DNA of 64,000 bases. It comes from Serratia nematodiphila DZ0503SBS1. GTDB lineage: Bacteria; Pseudomonadota; Gammaproteobacteria; Enterobacterales; Enterobacteriaceae. The notes beneath the pieces are model-generated. The model ran no database searches. It saw only the letters and a list, made by a program, of their open reading frames with translations, and was not told the DNA's origin. Position numbers and translations under genes: made by a program. The stretch's first letter is position 1. Every line of letters begins with the position of its first letter. Positions 56,039 to 64,000 of the stretch are shown piece after piece. The DNA is taken from the NCBI RefSeq assembly GCF_000738675.1, contig NZ_JPUX01000001.1, positions 2,232,001 to 2,296,000 on the forward strand. Reading direction: 5' to 3'.

Positions 56039-57420
56039 CAGGGCGCCTTATTTTTTATCGGGGTAGCAAATTCTACTGTAATGCGCACGCCGCCTAAAGG
56101 CGAATGCTCGGCGCGGATTTTCCCGTCGTGCGCTTCCACGATGTTGTGGCAGATCGCCAACCCCAGCCCGGAACCGCCGCTGGCGCGGTTGCGTGAACCT
56201 TCCGCCCGGTAGAAACGTTCGAAAATGCGCGTCAGTTGCTGATCGCTGATGCCCGGCGCGCTGTCCTGCCAGTAAAGAAGCAGCCGCCCCGGCTGCAGTT
56301 CGACGCCGATCTCCAACCGGCCGCCGGCGTCGGTGTAACGCAGGCTGTTTTCCAGCAGGTTATTGAACAGTTGGTTCAGGCGATCGGGATCGCCGAACAG
56401 CGGCGCCTGGGCCGGCAGATGGGTGACGATCTCCAGCCCTTTGGCGCGGAAGCGTTCGCGAAAGGCGGCGACGGCGATCTGCACCAGGTGCACGCAGTCC
56501 ACCGACGCCTTGCGGTAGGCCAGCGCGCCGAGATCGGAGAGCGACAGCTGGTGCAGGTCGTCGACCAGCTTGGTCAGGGTGGATACCTCGGCCTGCAGCG
56601 AACTGAGCGACGCCGACGTCGGCTGGCGCACGCCGTCCTGCAGCGCCTCCAGTTCGCCGCGCAGCACCGCCAGCGGCGTGCGCAGCTCGTGCGACACGTC
56701 GGCCATAAAGGCGCGGCGCATCTGCTCGTTTTTTTCCAGCGAGGTGGCCAACTGATTGAAGTCGTGCGCCAGCCTGCCCAGTTCATCCTGGCTGCTGACC
56801 GCCACGCGGGTGGTGAAATCGCCGGCCGCCAGGCGGTGGGTGCCCGCCACCAGGCGCTTGACCGGGGCCAGCATGCCGCGCGACAGCAGCCAGGTCACCG
56901 CCGCCGCCAACAGGGTGGAGAGCGCGACGATAATCCAGCTGGTGCGCCGCTGCTGGCGATCGAAGTTGATGTCGGTATTGCGCGTCAGGCGCTCGACCGG
57001 GGTGGTGAGCACCCAGCCGACGATCTCGTTGTTGTAGCGGATCGGGTGGCGTGGCCCCTCCTTCGGCAAGGGGCCCGAATGCCCGACCAAGCGGTTGAAC
57101 TGGCTGTCCACCACCCAAAACTGGGTGCGCCACCCCTTGGGCGGCAGATTGTGGCTGCTGTCGCTATTCTGCTCGAACGAACGCATGATCTGGTAGACCA
57201 CCTGATCGTTGTTGCGCAGGAATATCCAGTTGCCATGATGGCTGTACTGTTCCTCCAGCGCTTCGCTCAGCATGTTGATGCGCTGCTCGTTGCTGCTCTT
57301 GATGTAATCGATAAAGCCGCGCTCAAAGCTGACGCGCACCCCCCAATGCATGGTGATCAACACCAGCATGCAGGTAGCGAAAATGGCCAGGAACAGTTTT
57401 CCGGTAATGCCTATCCTCAT
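56038..57420 (-). CDS. baeS: Sensor histidine kinase BaeS
   Basis: 460 residues. Membrane helix 1 ([20 protein letters not shown]), periplasmic sensor region to about 160, helix 2 ([19 protein letters not shown]), HAMP, HisKA with His244 ([20 protein letters not shown]), and HATPase with [15 protein letters not shown] and GGSGLGLAI. Senses envelope stress and phosphorylates BaeR. Overlaps mdtD by four bases. Confidence 0.95.
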   Translation of the reverse strand: MRIGITGKLFLAIFATCMLVLITMHWGVRVSFERGFIDYIKSSNEQRINMLSEALEEQYSHHGNWIFLRNNDQVVYQIMRSFEQNSDSSHNLPPKGWRTQFWVVDSQFNRLVGHSGPLPKEGPRHPIRYNNEIVGWVLTTPVERLTRNTDINFDRQQRRTSWIIVALSTLLAAAVTWLLSRGMLAPVKRLVAGTHRLAAGDFTTRVAVSSQDELGRLAHDFNQLATSLEKNEQMRRAFMADVSHELRTPLAVLRGELEALQDGVRQPTSASLSSLQAEVSTLTKLVDDLHQLSLSDLGALAYRKASVDCVHLVQIAVAAFRERFRAKGLEIVTHLPAQAPLFGDPDRLNQLFNNLLENSLRYTDAGGRLEIGVELQPGRLLLYWQDSAPGISDQQLTRIFERFYRAEGSRNRASGGSGLGLAICHNIVEAHDGKIRAEHSPLGGVRITVEFATPIKNKAP

Positions 57421-58847
57421 TGCAACCTCGTTGAGCCGGTACCCGGCTCTTTGGTCAGCGTGCGGTTGGGCGCGCTATCGGCCGGCACGCGCGCGAAGGC
57501 CAGCGCGGGCAGAGCGATAATCAACGCCATACAGCCGTAGCTGTAAATAAATGCGCTGTGGATGGCCGGGCTATCGGCCACCACCTGGTGATGGGCGAAG
57601 CTGCCGATCAAAATGCCGGCGACGCTGACGCCGAGGCTCATCGACAGCTGCATGACCATCGACAGCAGGCTGTTGCCGCTGCTGGCCAGCCGGTCCGGCA
57701 GATCTTTCAGCGTCAGGGTGTTCATCGCCGAGAAGCGCAGTGAGTTGATCATCCCCTGGAAGAACAGCACCACCGGCAGCAGCCACAGCCAGCCGAGCAT
57801 CGCCGCCAGCAGGAAGCTCAGGCTGACCAGCGCCAGCAGCAGCGTGGCGGCCACCAGCACGTTGCGGTAGCCGAAGCGGTTGACTACCTGCACCACGATG
57901 CGCTTCATGCCCATGCTGCCGATGATCATCGGGATCATCATCAGCCCGGCGTGAAACGGCGAGAAACCCATGCCCACCTGCAGGAACAGCGGCGTCATGA
58001 ACGGCAGCATGCCGCTGCCGATGCGCCCCAGCAGGCTGGCCAGCAGCCCGATTTTGTAGGTCGGGGTGCGCAGCAGCCGCAGCGAGAACAGGGCGCGGCT
58101 ATTGCCGTAGGCATGCCAAACATACCCTAACAGCGCCGCTGCGCCCAGCGCCACCAGGCCGGCGATGGCGCCGCCGGACAGCCCCATGCCTTTATGGCCG
58201 TCGAGCGCCAGCGTCAGCGACGCCATGCCGATCGCCAGCAGGATAAAGCCGCTGAGATCGAAGCGGCGGGTCTGCATTTGGTAGTTGGGCATCAGCAGCA
58301 GCGTGGCGATGGCGCCCACGATGCCCACCGGAATATTGATCAGGAAAATCCAGTGCCAACTGGCGTATTGCACCAGGAAACCGCCGAGCGCCGGCCCCAT
58401 CAGCGGGCCGATCTGGCCCGGCAGCGTCACGAAGGTCATCGCCGCCATGTACTGCTCGCGCGGCACGATCTTCATCACCGTCAGGCGCCCGACCGGCACC
58501 ATCATCGCGCCGCCGACGCCCTGAATCACGCGCGAGGCGATCAGCTCGTTCAGGGTTTCCGAGCGGGCGCAGAGGAGGGAGCCGAGGGTAAACAGCACGA
58601 TGGCGCTGAAAAACACTCGCTGTACGCCGACCTTGTCCGCCAGCCAGCCGCTGGCCGGCAGCGTCACCGCTACCGTCAGCACATAGGAGACGATCACCGA
58701 CTGCATGCGCAGCGGGTTCTCCCCCAGGCTGGCGGCCATCGAGGGCAGGGCGGTGTTGACGATAGTGGTATCCAGCGTCTGCATAAAGAAGCCGAATGCC
58801 ACTATCCAGAGTTGCCAGCGTACGGTGGCGGCGTGTTTCATCAGCAT
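57417..58847 (-). CDS. mdtD: MFS transporter MdtD
   Basis: 476 residues, 14-helix DHA2-type [63 protein letters not shown] and [20 protein letters not shown] follow E. coli MdtD closely. A second ATG at 58841 is possible. Fourth gene of the mdtABCD-baeSR operon; it has been linked to citrate/iron-citrate export rather than to the MdtABC pump itself. Confidence 0.92.
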   Translation of the reverse strand: MLMKHAATVRWQLWIVAFGFFMQTLDTTIVNTALPSMAASLGENPLRMQSVIVSYVLTVAVTLPASGWLADKVGVQRVFFSAIVLFTLGSLLCARSETLNELIASRVIQGVGGAMMVPVGRLTVMKIVPREQYMAAMTFVTLPGQIGPLMGPALGGFLVQYASWHWIFLINIPVGIVGAIATLLLMPNYQMQTRRFDLSGFILLAIGMASLTLALDGHKGMGLSGGAIAGLVALGAAALLGYVWHAYGNSRALFSLRLLRTPTYKIGLLASLLGRIGSGMLPFMTPLFLQVGMGFSPFHAGLMMIPMIIGSMGMKRIVVQVVNRFGYRNVLVAATLLLALVSLSFLLAAMLGWLWLLPVVLFFQGMINSLRFSAMNTLTLKDLPDRLASSGNSLLSMVMQLSMSLGVSVAGILIGSFAHHQVVADSPAIHSAFIYSYGCMALIIALPALAFARVPADSAPNRTLTKEPGTGSTRLQ

Positions 58848-58857
58848 CGGTCGGCCA

Positions 58858-61800
58858 TTAATGGGGCAGTGGAGCCAGTTGCTTGTTGCGGCGGAACTTC
58901 GCCTGCAGCCGGTCGAAGTAAAGGTAGACCACCGGGGTGGTGTACAGCGTCAGCAGTTGGCTCATCACCAGGCCGCCGGCGATGGTGATGCCGAGCGGCT
59001 GGCGCAGCTCCGCGCCGTCGCCGCGGGTCAGCACCAGCGGCAGCGCGCCGAACAACGCCGCCAGCGTGGTCATCATGATCGGCCGGAAACGCAGCAGGCT
59101 GGCCTGGAAAATCGCCTCGCGGGCGCTGATGCCGCCGTTGCGCTGCGATTCGAGCGCGAAGTCGACCATCATGATGGCGTTTTTCTTCACGATGCCGATC
59201 AACAGCATGATGCCGATCAGCGCGATCAGGCTGAACGGCGCGCCGAACAGCTCGAGCGCCAGCAGCGCCCCCACGCCGGCGGAAGGCAGCGTGGAAAGGA
59301 TGGTCAGCGGATGGATATAGCTCTCGTACAGCACGCCGAGCACGATATACACCGTGGCGATCGCCGCCAGGATCAGGATCAGCTGCGACTTCAGGGTGTC
59401 CTGGAACACCTGGGCGGTGCCGGCGAACGCGCCGCGCACCGTAGACGGCACGCCGAGCTGAGTCATGGTGCGCTCGACCGCGGCGGTGGCGTCCGACAGG
59501 CTGCCGCCGTCCGGCAGGTTAAAGGAGACGGTCGAGGCGGCGGACAGCCCCTGATGGTTGACCGACAGCGGCGCGTTGGCCGGCCGCCAACTGGCGAAGT
59601 AGGAGAGCGGTATCGCTTTGCCTTCGTTGTTGATGATGAACATTTTGTCCAGCGAACTCACGTCCTGGGTGTAGGGTGGCGCCACTTCCATCACGACTTT
59701 GTATTGGTTGAGCGGTTGGTAGATGGTCGAAATCTGTCGCTGGCCGAAGGCGTTGTTCAACAGGTTGTTGGCGTCGGACACCGAAATGCCGAGGCGCGCC
59801 ATGGTTTCGCGATCGTAGACCAGATCCATCTCCGAGCCTTTATCCTGCTGATCCGAGTTGACGTCCGCCAGCTCGGGCAATGCGGCCAGTGCGGTGCGGA
59901 TCTTCGGCTCCCATTCGCGCAGCGCGGCGAGATCGTCCGCCAGCAACGTATATTGATAGCTGGCGTTGGCCTGCCGGCCGCCGACGCGGATATCCTGCAC
60001 CGCCATCAGAAACAGGCTGGCGCCCGGTTCTTTGGCCAGGCGGGCGCGCAGGCGGGCGATCACTTTCTGCGCGTCGTCGCTGCGTACCGACAGGGGTTTC
60101 AGTGAGATGAACATCGAACCGCTGTTGGTGCGCGAACCGCCGGTAAAACCGGTGACGTTTTCCACGTCCGGATCTTCGCGCACGATTTTCATGAAGTCTT
60201 CCAGTTTGCCGCGCATCGCCTGGAACGAAATGCTTTGGTCGGCCTGGATAAAGCCCATCAGACGCCCGGTATCCTGTTCCGGGAAGAAGGTTTTCGGGAT
60301 GCTGATATACAGCCAAACGTTGAGCGCAACGGTGGCGAGGAACACCGCCAGCACCCAGCGCGAGTGGCCGAGCACCCAGTTCAGCGAGCGCCCGTAGCCC
60401 TGCTGCAGCCCCAGCAGCATTTTACCGAAGCCGCGCGCCCGCCGCTGCGAACGCGGCGGCTGGTGGCGCAGCAGGTAGGCGCACATCATCGGCGTGAGCG
60501 TCAGCGAGACGATCAGCGACAGCCCGATCGACACCGACAGGGTGACGGCGAACTCGCGGAATAGCCGGCCGGGCAGGCCTTCCATCAGCAGCAGCGGGAT
60601 AAACACCGCCACCAGCGAAACGCTCATCGACAGCACGGTGAAACCGACCTCCCGCGCGCCCAGCAGCGCGGCGTTGATCGGTTTCATGCCGGCCTCGACG
60701 TGGCGGGAAATGTTTTCCAGCACCACGATGGCGTCGTCCACCACAAAGCCGGTGGCGATGGTCAACGCCATCAGCGACAGGTTGTTGAGGCTGAACCCGC
60801 ACAGATACATGGCGGCGAACGAGCCGATCAGCGACACCGGTACGGCGACCGCCGGGATCAGCGTGGCGCGCCCGGAGCGCAGGAAGATGAACACCACCAG
60901 GATCACCAGCCCGATGGCGATCGCCAGCGACTGCTCCACCTCGGCCAGCGACGCGCGGATGGTCGGCGAACGATCCTGCGCGACGTTGAGTTGAATCGAA
61001 GCCGGGATATTCTCCTGCAGGGCGGGCAGTTCGGCGCGAATGCGATCGACGGTTTCGATGATGTTGGCGTCCGGCGCGCGGCTGATGGCCAGAATGATCG
61101 CCGGTTTGGCGTCGGTCATCCCGGCGTTGCGCACGTCTTGCACCGAGTCTTTGACCTCGGCCACGTCGGCTAAACGCACCGCCGAGCCGTTGTTGTAATG
61201 AATGATCAGCGGACGATAAGCATCGGCGGTTTTCAGCGCGTCGTTGGCCTGGATCTGCCAGCGCTGTTGCGGGTTTTCCACGGCGCCCTGCGGGCGGCGC
61301 ACGTTGGCGTTGGCGATGGCCTGCCGTACGGTGTCCAGCGACACGCCCTGATTGAACAACGCCGAAGGGTTCAGCTCCACCCGCACCGCCGGCAGCGAGC
61401 TGCCGCCGACGGAAACGTCGCCGACGCCCTCGGTCTGGCTGATCTTCTGCGCCAGCTGGGTGGAGGCGAAATCGTAAAGCTGCCCCTGACTGTAGGTGTC
61501 CGAGGTCAGCGTCAGGATCATGATCGGCGCGTCGGATGGGTTGACCTTGCGGTAGCTGGGGCGGCTCGGCATGCCGGTCGGCAGCAGGCTTTGCGCGGCG
61601 TTAATCGCCGCCTGCACGTCGCGCGCGGCGCCGTTGATGTCGCGATCGAGATCGAACTGCAAAATGACCCGGGTACTGCCGAGCGAGCTCATCGAGGTCA
61701 TTTCGTTAACCCCGGCGATGCGGCCCAGCGCGCGCTCCAGCGGCGTCGCCACCGAAGACGCCATGGTTTCCGGCGAGGCGCCCGGCAGCGACGCGCTGAT

Positions 61801-61938
61801 CGAAATCACCGGAAAATCCACCTGCGGCAGCGGCGACACCGGCAGCAGGCGAAAGCCGATCGCGCCGCTGATGGCGATGGCCAGCGTCAGCAGGGTGGTG
61901 GCCACCGGCCGGTGAATGAACAGGGCGAAGAATTTCAC
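58858..61938 (-). CDS. mdtC: RND multidrug efflux subunit MdtC
   Basis: 1026 residues, full length. RND inner-membrane pump: N-terminal [30 protein letters not shown]-type helices ([20 protein letters not shown]), TM4 with [19 protein letters not shown] containing the proton-relay Asp pair, and C-terminal [20 protein letters not shown]. Forms a heterotrimer with two MdtB subunits; works with MdtA and TolC. Overlaps mdtB by four bases. Confidence 0.95.
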   Translation of the reverse strand: MKFFALFIHRPVATTLLTLAIAISGAIGFRLLPVSPLPQVDFPVISISASLPGASPETMASSVATPLERALGRIAGVNEMTSMSSLGSTRVILQFDLDRDINGAARDVQAAINAAQSLLPTGMPSRPSYRKVNPSDAPIMILTLTSDTYSQGQLYDFASTQLAQKISQTEGVGDVSVGGSSLPAVRVELNPSALFNQGVSLDTVRQAIANANVRRPQGAVENPQQRWQIQANDALKTADAYRPLIIHYNNGSAVRLADVAEVKDSVQDVRNAGMTDAKPAIILAISRAPDANIIETVDRIRAELPALQENIPASIQLNVAQDRSPTIRASLAEVEQSLAIAIGLVILVVFIFLRSGRATLIPAVAVPVSLIGSFAAMYLCGFSLNNLSLMALTIATGFVVDDAIVVLENISRHVEAGMKPINAALLGAREVGFTVLSMSVSLVAVFIPLLLMEGLPGRLFREFAVTLSVSIGLSLIVSLTLTPMMCAYLLRHQPPRSQRRARGFGKMLLGLQQGYGRSLNWVLGHSRWVLAVFLATVALNVWLYISIPKTFFPEQDTGRLMGFIQADQSISFQAMRGKLEDFMKIVREDPDVENVTGFTGGSRTNSGSMFISLKPLSVRSDDAQKVIARLRARLAKEPGASLFLMAVQDIRVGGRQANASYQYTLLADDLAALREWEPKIRTALAALPELADVNSDQQDKGSEMDLVYDRETMARLGISVSDANNLLNNAFGQRQISTIYQPLNQYKVVMEVAPPYTQDVSSLDKMFIINNEGKAIPLSYFASWRPANAPLSVNHQGLSAASTVSFNLPDGGSLSDATAAVERTMTQLGVPSTVRGAFAGTAQVFQDTLKSQLILILAAIATVYIVLGVLYESYIHPLTILSTLPSAGVGALLALELFGAPFSLIALIGIMLLIGIVKKNAIMMVDFALESQRNGGISAREAIFQASLLRFRPIMMTTLAALFGALPLVLTRGDGAELRQPLGITIAGGLVMSQLLTLYTTPVVYLYFDRLQAKFRRNKQLAPLPH

Positions 61939-64000
61939 GGCAGCTCCTGCGTATCCGGCTGGCGATGCGTGTTGCGCGCCAGTTTGTCAAACAGCAGGTA
62001 GATCACCGGCGTGGTGAACAGCGTCAGGATCTGGCTCATGATCAAACCGCCGACCATACAGACGCCGAGCGGATGCCGCAGCTCCGCGCCGACGCCGGTG
62101 CTCAGCATCAGCGGCAGCGCGCCGAGCAGGGCCGCCAGCGTGGTCATCAGGATCGGCCTAAAACGCAGCAGGCAGGCCTGATAGATGGCGTCGCGCGGCG
62201 ATAAGCCCTGCTCGCGTTCCGCCGCCAGCGCGAAGTCGATCATCATGATGGCGTTCTTCTTCACGATGCCGATCAGCAGGATGATGCCGATGATGGCGAT
62301 CACGTCCAGCTCGCTGCCGGCCATCATCAGCGCGAGCAGCGCGCCGACCCCGGCGGTCGGCAGGGTGGAGAGGATGGTCACCGGGTGAATGAAACTTTCA
62401 TACAGCACGCCCAGCACGATGTACATCGCCACTACCGCCGCCAAAATCAGCCACAGCGTGTTGCCGAGCGCCGCCTGGAAGGCCAGGGTCGCCCCCTGGA
62501 ATTGGGTGGTGATGTCCCTTGGCATGTTGAGATTTTTTTCCGCCTGGGTGACCGCGTCCACCGCTTCGCCGAGCGAGTAGCCGTCGGCGACGTTGAACGA
62601 AACGGTGGCCGACGGGAACTGATCGAGATGGTTGACCGACAGCGGGCCGAAGCGCTCTTCGATTTTGGCGATGGCGCTCAGCGGCACTACGGCGCCGTCG
62701 TTGCCGCTCAGACGGATCTCATTGAGCGCCGCCAGCCCCGGTGTCGCGCTGACGTCGTGCTCCAGCACCACGCGGTATTGGTTGGCCTGGGTGTAGATGG
62801 TGGAGATCAGGCGCTGGCCGAACGCGTTGTACAGCGCATTGTCCACGTCGCTCATGGTGACGCCGAGGCGGGAGGCCGAATCGCGATCGACGTTGACGTA
62901 GGCCACCAGCCCCTGATCCTGCCAGTCGCTGGTGACGTCCGCCAACTGCGGGGTTTGTTTCAGCTCATCCATCAGCTGCGGCACCCACAGGCTGAGATCG
63001 TCCAGCGACATCGCCTGCAGGGTGAACTGGTACTGGGTGCGGCTGACCTGGGTATCGATGGTCAGATCCTGCACCGGCTGCAGGTACAGCTTCACGCCGG
63101 GGAACTGCGCCGTTTGCTGCTGCAGGCGGCTGATGATCGCCGGAATGCGGTCGCTGCGTTCGCTCAGCGGTTTCAGGTTGATCTGCAGCCGGCCGCTGTT
63201 GAGCGTGGCGTTGCTGCCGTCGACGCCGACGAACGAGGTCAGGCTTTCCACCGCCGGATCCTTGAGGATCTGCGCCGCGACCTGCTGCTGGCGCTCGGCC
63301 ATGTTGCTGAACGAGACGCTCTGCGGCGCTTCCAGCGTGCCCTGAATGATGCCGTTGTCCTGCACCGGGAAGAAACCTTTCGGGATCAGCAGGTACAGCA
63401 GCACCGTCAGCGCCAGGGTGCCCACGGCCACACCGAGCGTCAGCCAGGGATGGTTAAGCACCGTTTTCAGCCACTGGCCGTAGCGCGCGATCACCCGCTC
63501 GAAAAAGCGTTCGGAGGCGGCAGAAAAACGGTTCTGCTTGCGCAGCGATTCGTGGCTGAGCATGCGCGCGCACATCATCGGCGTCAGCGTCAGCGACACC
63601 ACGGCGGAGATCAAAATCGCTACCGCCAGCGTGACGGCGAACTCGCGGAACAGGCGGCCGACGATGTCGCCCATGAACAGCAACGGGATCAGCACCGCCA
63701 CCAGCGAGAAGGTCAGCGAGATGATGGTGAAGCCGATCTCGCCGGCCCCTTTCAGCGCGGCGTCGAGCGGCTTTTCCCCTTTCTCGATGTAGCGCGAGAT
63801 GTTCTCGATCACCACGATGGCGTCGTCCACCACGAAGCCGGTGGCGATGGTCAGCGCCATCAGCGTCAGGTTGTTGATGGAGAAGCCGAGGAAGTACATG
63901 GCGGCGAAGGTGCCCACCAGCGACAGCGGCACCGCCACGCTGGGGATAATGGTCGCCGGCACGTTGCGCAGGAACACGTAGATCACCATCACCACCAGCG
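61935..64000 (-). CDS. mdtB: RND multidrug efflux subunit MdtB (C-terminal two-thirds, runs off the window)
   Basis: The reading frame is open to the right edge, so the N-terminus (about 350 residues of a family length near 1040) lies outside. Visible parts: [20 protein letters not shown] (proton-relay Asp in TM4), [20 protein letters not shown], the periplasmic porter region and the terminal [20 protein letters not shown]. MdtB and MdtC assemble 2:1; MdtB supplies the proton-conducting subunits. Confidence 0.93.
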   Translation of the reverse strand, partial: LVVMVIYVFLRNVPATIIPSVAVPLSLVGTFAAMYFLGFSINNLTLMALTIATGFVVDDAIVVIENISRYIEKGEKPLDAALKGAGEIGFTIISLTFSLVAVLIPLLFMGDIVGRLFREFAVTLAVAILISAVVSLTLTPMMCARMLSHESLRKQNRFSAASERFFERVIARYGQWLKTVLNHPWLTLGVAVGTLALTVLLYLLIPKGFFPVQDNGIIQGTLEAPQSVSFSNMAERQQQVAAQILKDPAVESLTSFVGVDGSNATLNSGRLQINLKPLSERSDRIPAIISRLQQQTAQFPGVKLYLQPVQDLTIDTQVSRTQYQFTLQAMSLDDLSLWVPQLMDELKQTPQLADVTSDWQDQGLVAYVNVDRDSASRLGVTMSDVDNALYNAFGQRLISTIYTQANQYRVVLEHDVSATPGLAALNEIRLSGNDGAVVPLSAIAKIEERFGPLSVNHLDQFPSATVSFNVADGYSLGEAVDAVTQAEKNLNMPRDITTQFQGATLAFQAALGNTLWLILAAVVAMYIVLGVLYESFIHPVTILSTLPTAGVGALLALMMAGSELDVIAIIGIILLIGIVKKNAIMMIDFALAAEREQGLSPRDAIYQACLLRFRPILMTTLAALLGALPLMLSTGVGAELRHPLGVCMVGGLIMSQILTLFTTPVIYLLFDKLARNTHRQPDTQELP

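Noticed and set aside
1..64000. rRNA genes, complete insertion sequences, integrons or CRISPR arrays
   Set aside because: I looked for rRNA-like sequence, transposase motifs with terminal repeats, and spaced repeats and saw none that can be supported.

Overview
The window looks like a chromosomal segment of an enterobacterium, most probably a Serratia (S. marcescens-like) strain. The evidence is gene content and order: a complete glucitol/sorbitol operon, class I aldolase fbaB, the rspAB cluster, a thiM-thiD pair behind a TPP riboswitch, ivy, yegS, the sRNA CyaR, trhP(yegQ), yegP and the mdtBCD-baeSR efflux locus. The chromosomal part is visibly GC-rich; bases 1-18600 and a short block near 27500-28430 are clearly more AT-rich.

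Bases 1 to about 15960 are a lambdoid prophage remnant whose left end (integrase side) lies outside the window. Leftward are an AlpA/excisionase-like gene, recT, a recE-type exonuclease and small early genes. A central immunity region holds a repressor with two helix-turn-helix regions and no protease domain, facing a Cro-like gene. Rightward come a Zn-finger protein, O-type (frameshifted) and P-type replication genes and truncated nin-region genes. A large deletion has removed terminase, portal, capsid and most tail genes, leaving only the 3' end of a large virion protein. Behind that are accessory genes, a Rha-type regulator behind a C4-like antisense RNA leader, a tailspike and an intact lysis cassette (holin, SAR endolysin, two spanins). 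The most striking feature is a set of 15-bp operators, TTACC-N5-GGTAA, repeated at least seven times exactly and about six times imperfectly between 2283 and 11835, in front of nearly every transcription unit of the remnant, accessory genes included. It looks like a dispersed repressor regulon.

Bases 16476-18589 carry an AbiEi/AbiEii-like type IV toxin-antitoxin (phage defence) pair behind two palindromic operators, at the edge of the prophage.

Bases 18926-34802 are ordinary chromosome with accessory genes: an HxlR regulator and enoyl-CoA hydratase, a hybrid sensor kinase with LuxR-type regulator, a lipoprotein, a large autotransporter with 12 Gly-Gly-Glu-Asn-Pro repeats, rluF, an orphan Tlde1-like (DUF2778) T6SS effector with a putative immunity protein, an HxlR/MFS pair, a GNAT gene, and a ytcA-mdtN-mdtO efflux operon with divergent TetR regulator.

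Bases 34803-50979 are metabolism: thiM-thiD, ivy, srlA-E-B-D-gutM-srlR-gutQ, fbaB, and a six-gene sugar-acid cluster (rspA, rspB, two MFS transporters, a mannitol-dehydrogenase-family oxidoreductase, GntR regulator).

Bases 51078-64000 are the yegS-cyaR-trhP-yegP-(vapBC)-baeR-baeS-mdtD-mdtC-mdtB segment. The order matches the E. coli arrangement except that a vapBC toxin-antitoxin pair sits between yegP and baeR. mdtB runs off the right edge. All function calls come from reading the translations and recalling families; no database search was run.
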